A model generated the notes under the pieces. The model ran no database searches. It worked only from the letters and a program-made list of their open reading frames with translations, and was not told the DNA's origin. Shown one piece after another: positions 14,462 through 14,492 of a stretch of 14,492 nucleotides of DNA. The stretch spans positions 1 through 14,492 of the forward strand of contig JASFPT010000082.1 in assembly GCA_050115795.1 (NCBI GenBank). Direction: 5' to 3'. The position numbers and the translations under genes are program-made. The DNA is from JAIPEL01 sp050115795 (GTDB taxonomy: Bacteria > Desulfobacterota > Desulfobacteria > Desulfobacterales > CAFBRK01). The first letter of the stretch is position 1, and each line of letters starts with the position of its first letter.

Positions 14462-14492
14462 CTATGCGACGGTGACCTTGTCAAAAGCGTAT
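14462..14492 (-). CDS. Possible 3' end of a gene lying beyond the window
   Basis: The last nine codons before a TAG (14462-14464) read YAFDKVTVA on the minus strand and run off the right edge. A terminator-like repeat follows directly. Too little is visible to call a family; the frame could also be chance. Confidence 0.25.
   Translation of the reverse strand, partial: YAFDKVTVA

Noticed and set aside
14303..14464. Pyrrolysine read-through of the TAG at 14462-14464
   Set aside because: The amber is followed by a terminator-like repeat and there is no sign of a pyl-type protein; only a coincidence of frame supports it.

Overview
The window is a GC-rich (roughly 60 %) bacterial chromosome segment dominated by vitamin B12 (cobalamin) uptake and assembly. 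The gene types (CobQ, riboswitch-controlled TonB/ABC B12 import, an OFA-type MFS carrier, an aldo/keto reductase with an iron-sulfur tail, a HAMP-linked class III cyclase) and a GC-rich hairpin repeat suggest a Gram-negative anaerobe, most likely of the Desulfobacterota. The TonB-dependent receptor shows directly that there is an outer membrane. The genus is inference.

Left part (1-3066, minus strand): a B12-regulated operon reads leftward. Promoter (3038-3066), cobalamin riboswitch (2864-3026) and intrinsic terminator (2765-2802) precede a BtuB-like receptor (743-2725). A BtuF-like binding protein (1-706) follows and runs off the left edge. Divergent from this leader is cobQ (3268-4791, plus strand), the amidating cobyric acid synthase, with a hairpin-type dispersed repeat in front of it.

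Middle (4850-10144, minus strand): a second B12 operon has the same leader design: promoter 10116-10144, riboswitch 9923-10110, terminator 9825-9860. It encodes an unrecognised 86-residue protein (9491-9751), then a binding protein, permease and ATPase (btuF, btuC, btuD). The last three overlap or abut tightly. A six-TM HAMP-class III nucleotide cyclase (4850-6409) lies 215 bases further on, in the same direction, and is probably independent.

Right part: two small exported proteins lie in a likely operon on the plus strand, a DUF3617-type protein (10394-10843) and an ankyrin-repeat protein (10871-11551). Convergent to them is an MFS transporter of the oxalate/formate-antiporter type (11588-12811, minus), then an aldo/keto reductase with C-terminal 4Fe-4S motifs (13015-14250, minus). 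Between these two lies an open frame with protein-like content but no start codon. The last 240 bases hold inverted repeats, a 30-codon frame and what may be the 3' end of a gene beyond the window.

Taken together, BtuB brings corrinoid across the outer membrane, the two binding proteins capture it in the periplasm, BtuCD imports it, and CobQ amidates cobyrinate-level intermediates made or salvaged in the cytoplasm. Both import operons appear to be shut off by B12 through transcription-terminating riboswitches, whereas cobQ has no visible riboswitch. The most original element is the small B12-regulated protein at the head of the btuFCD operon. I found no tRNA, rRNA, CRISPR array or intact mobile element.
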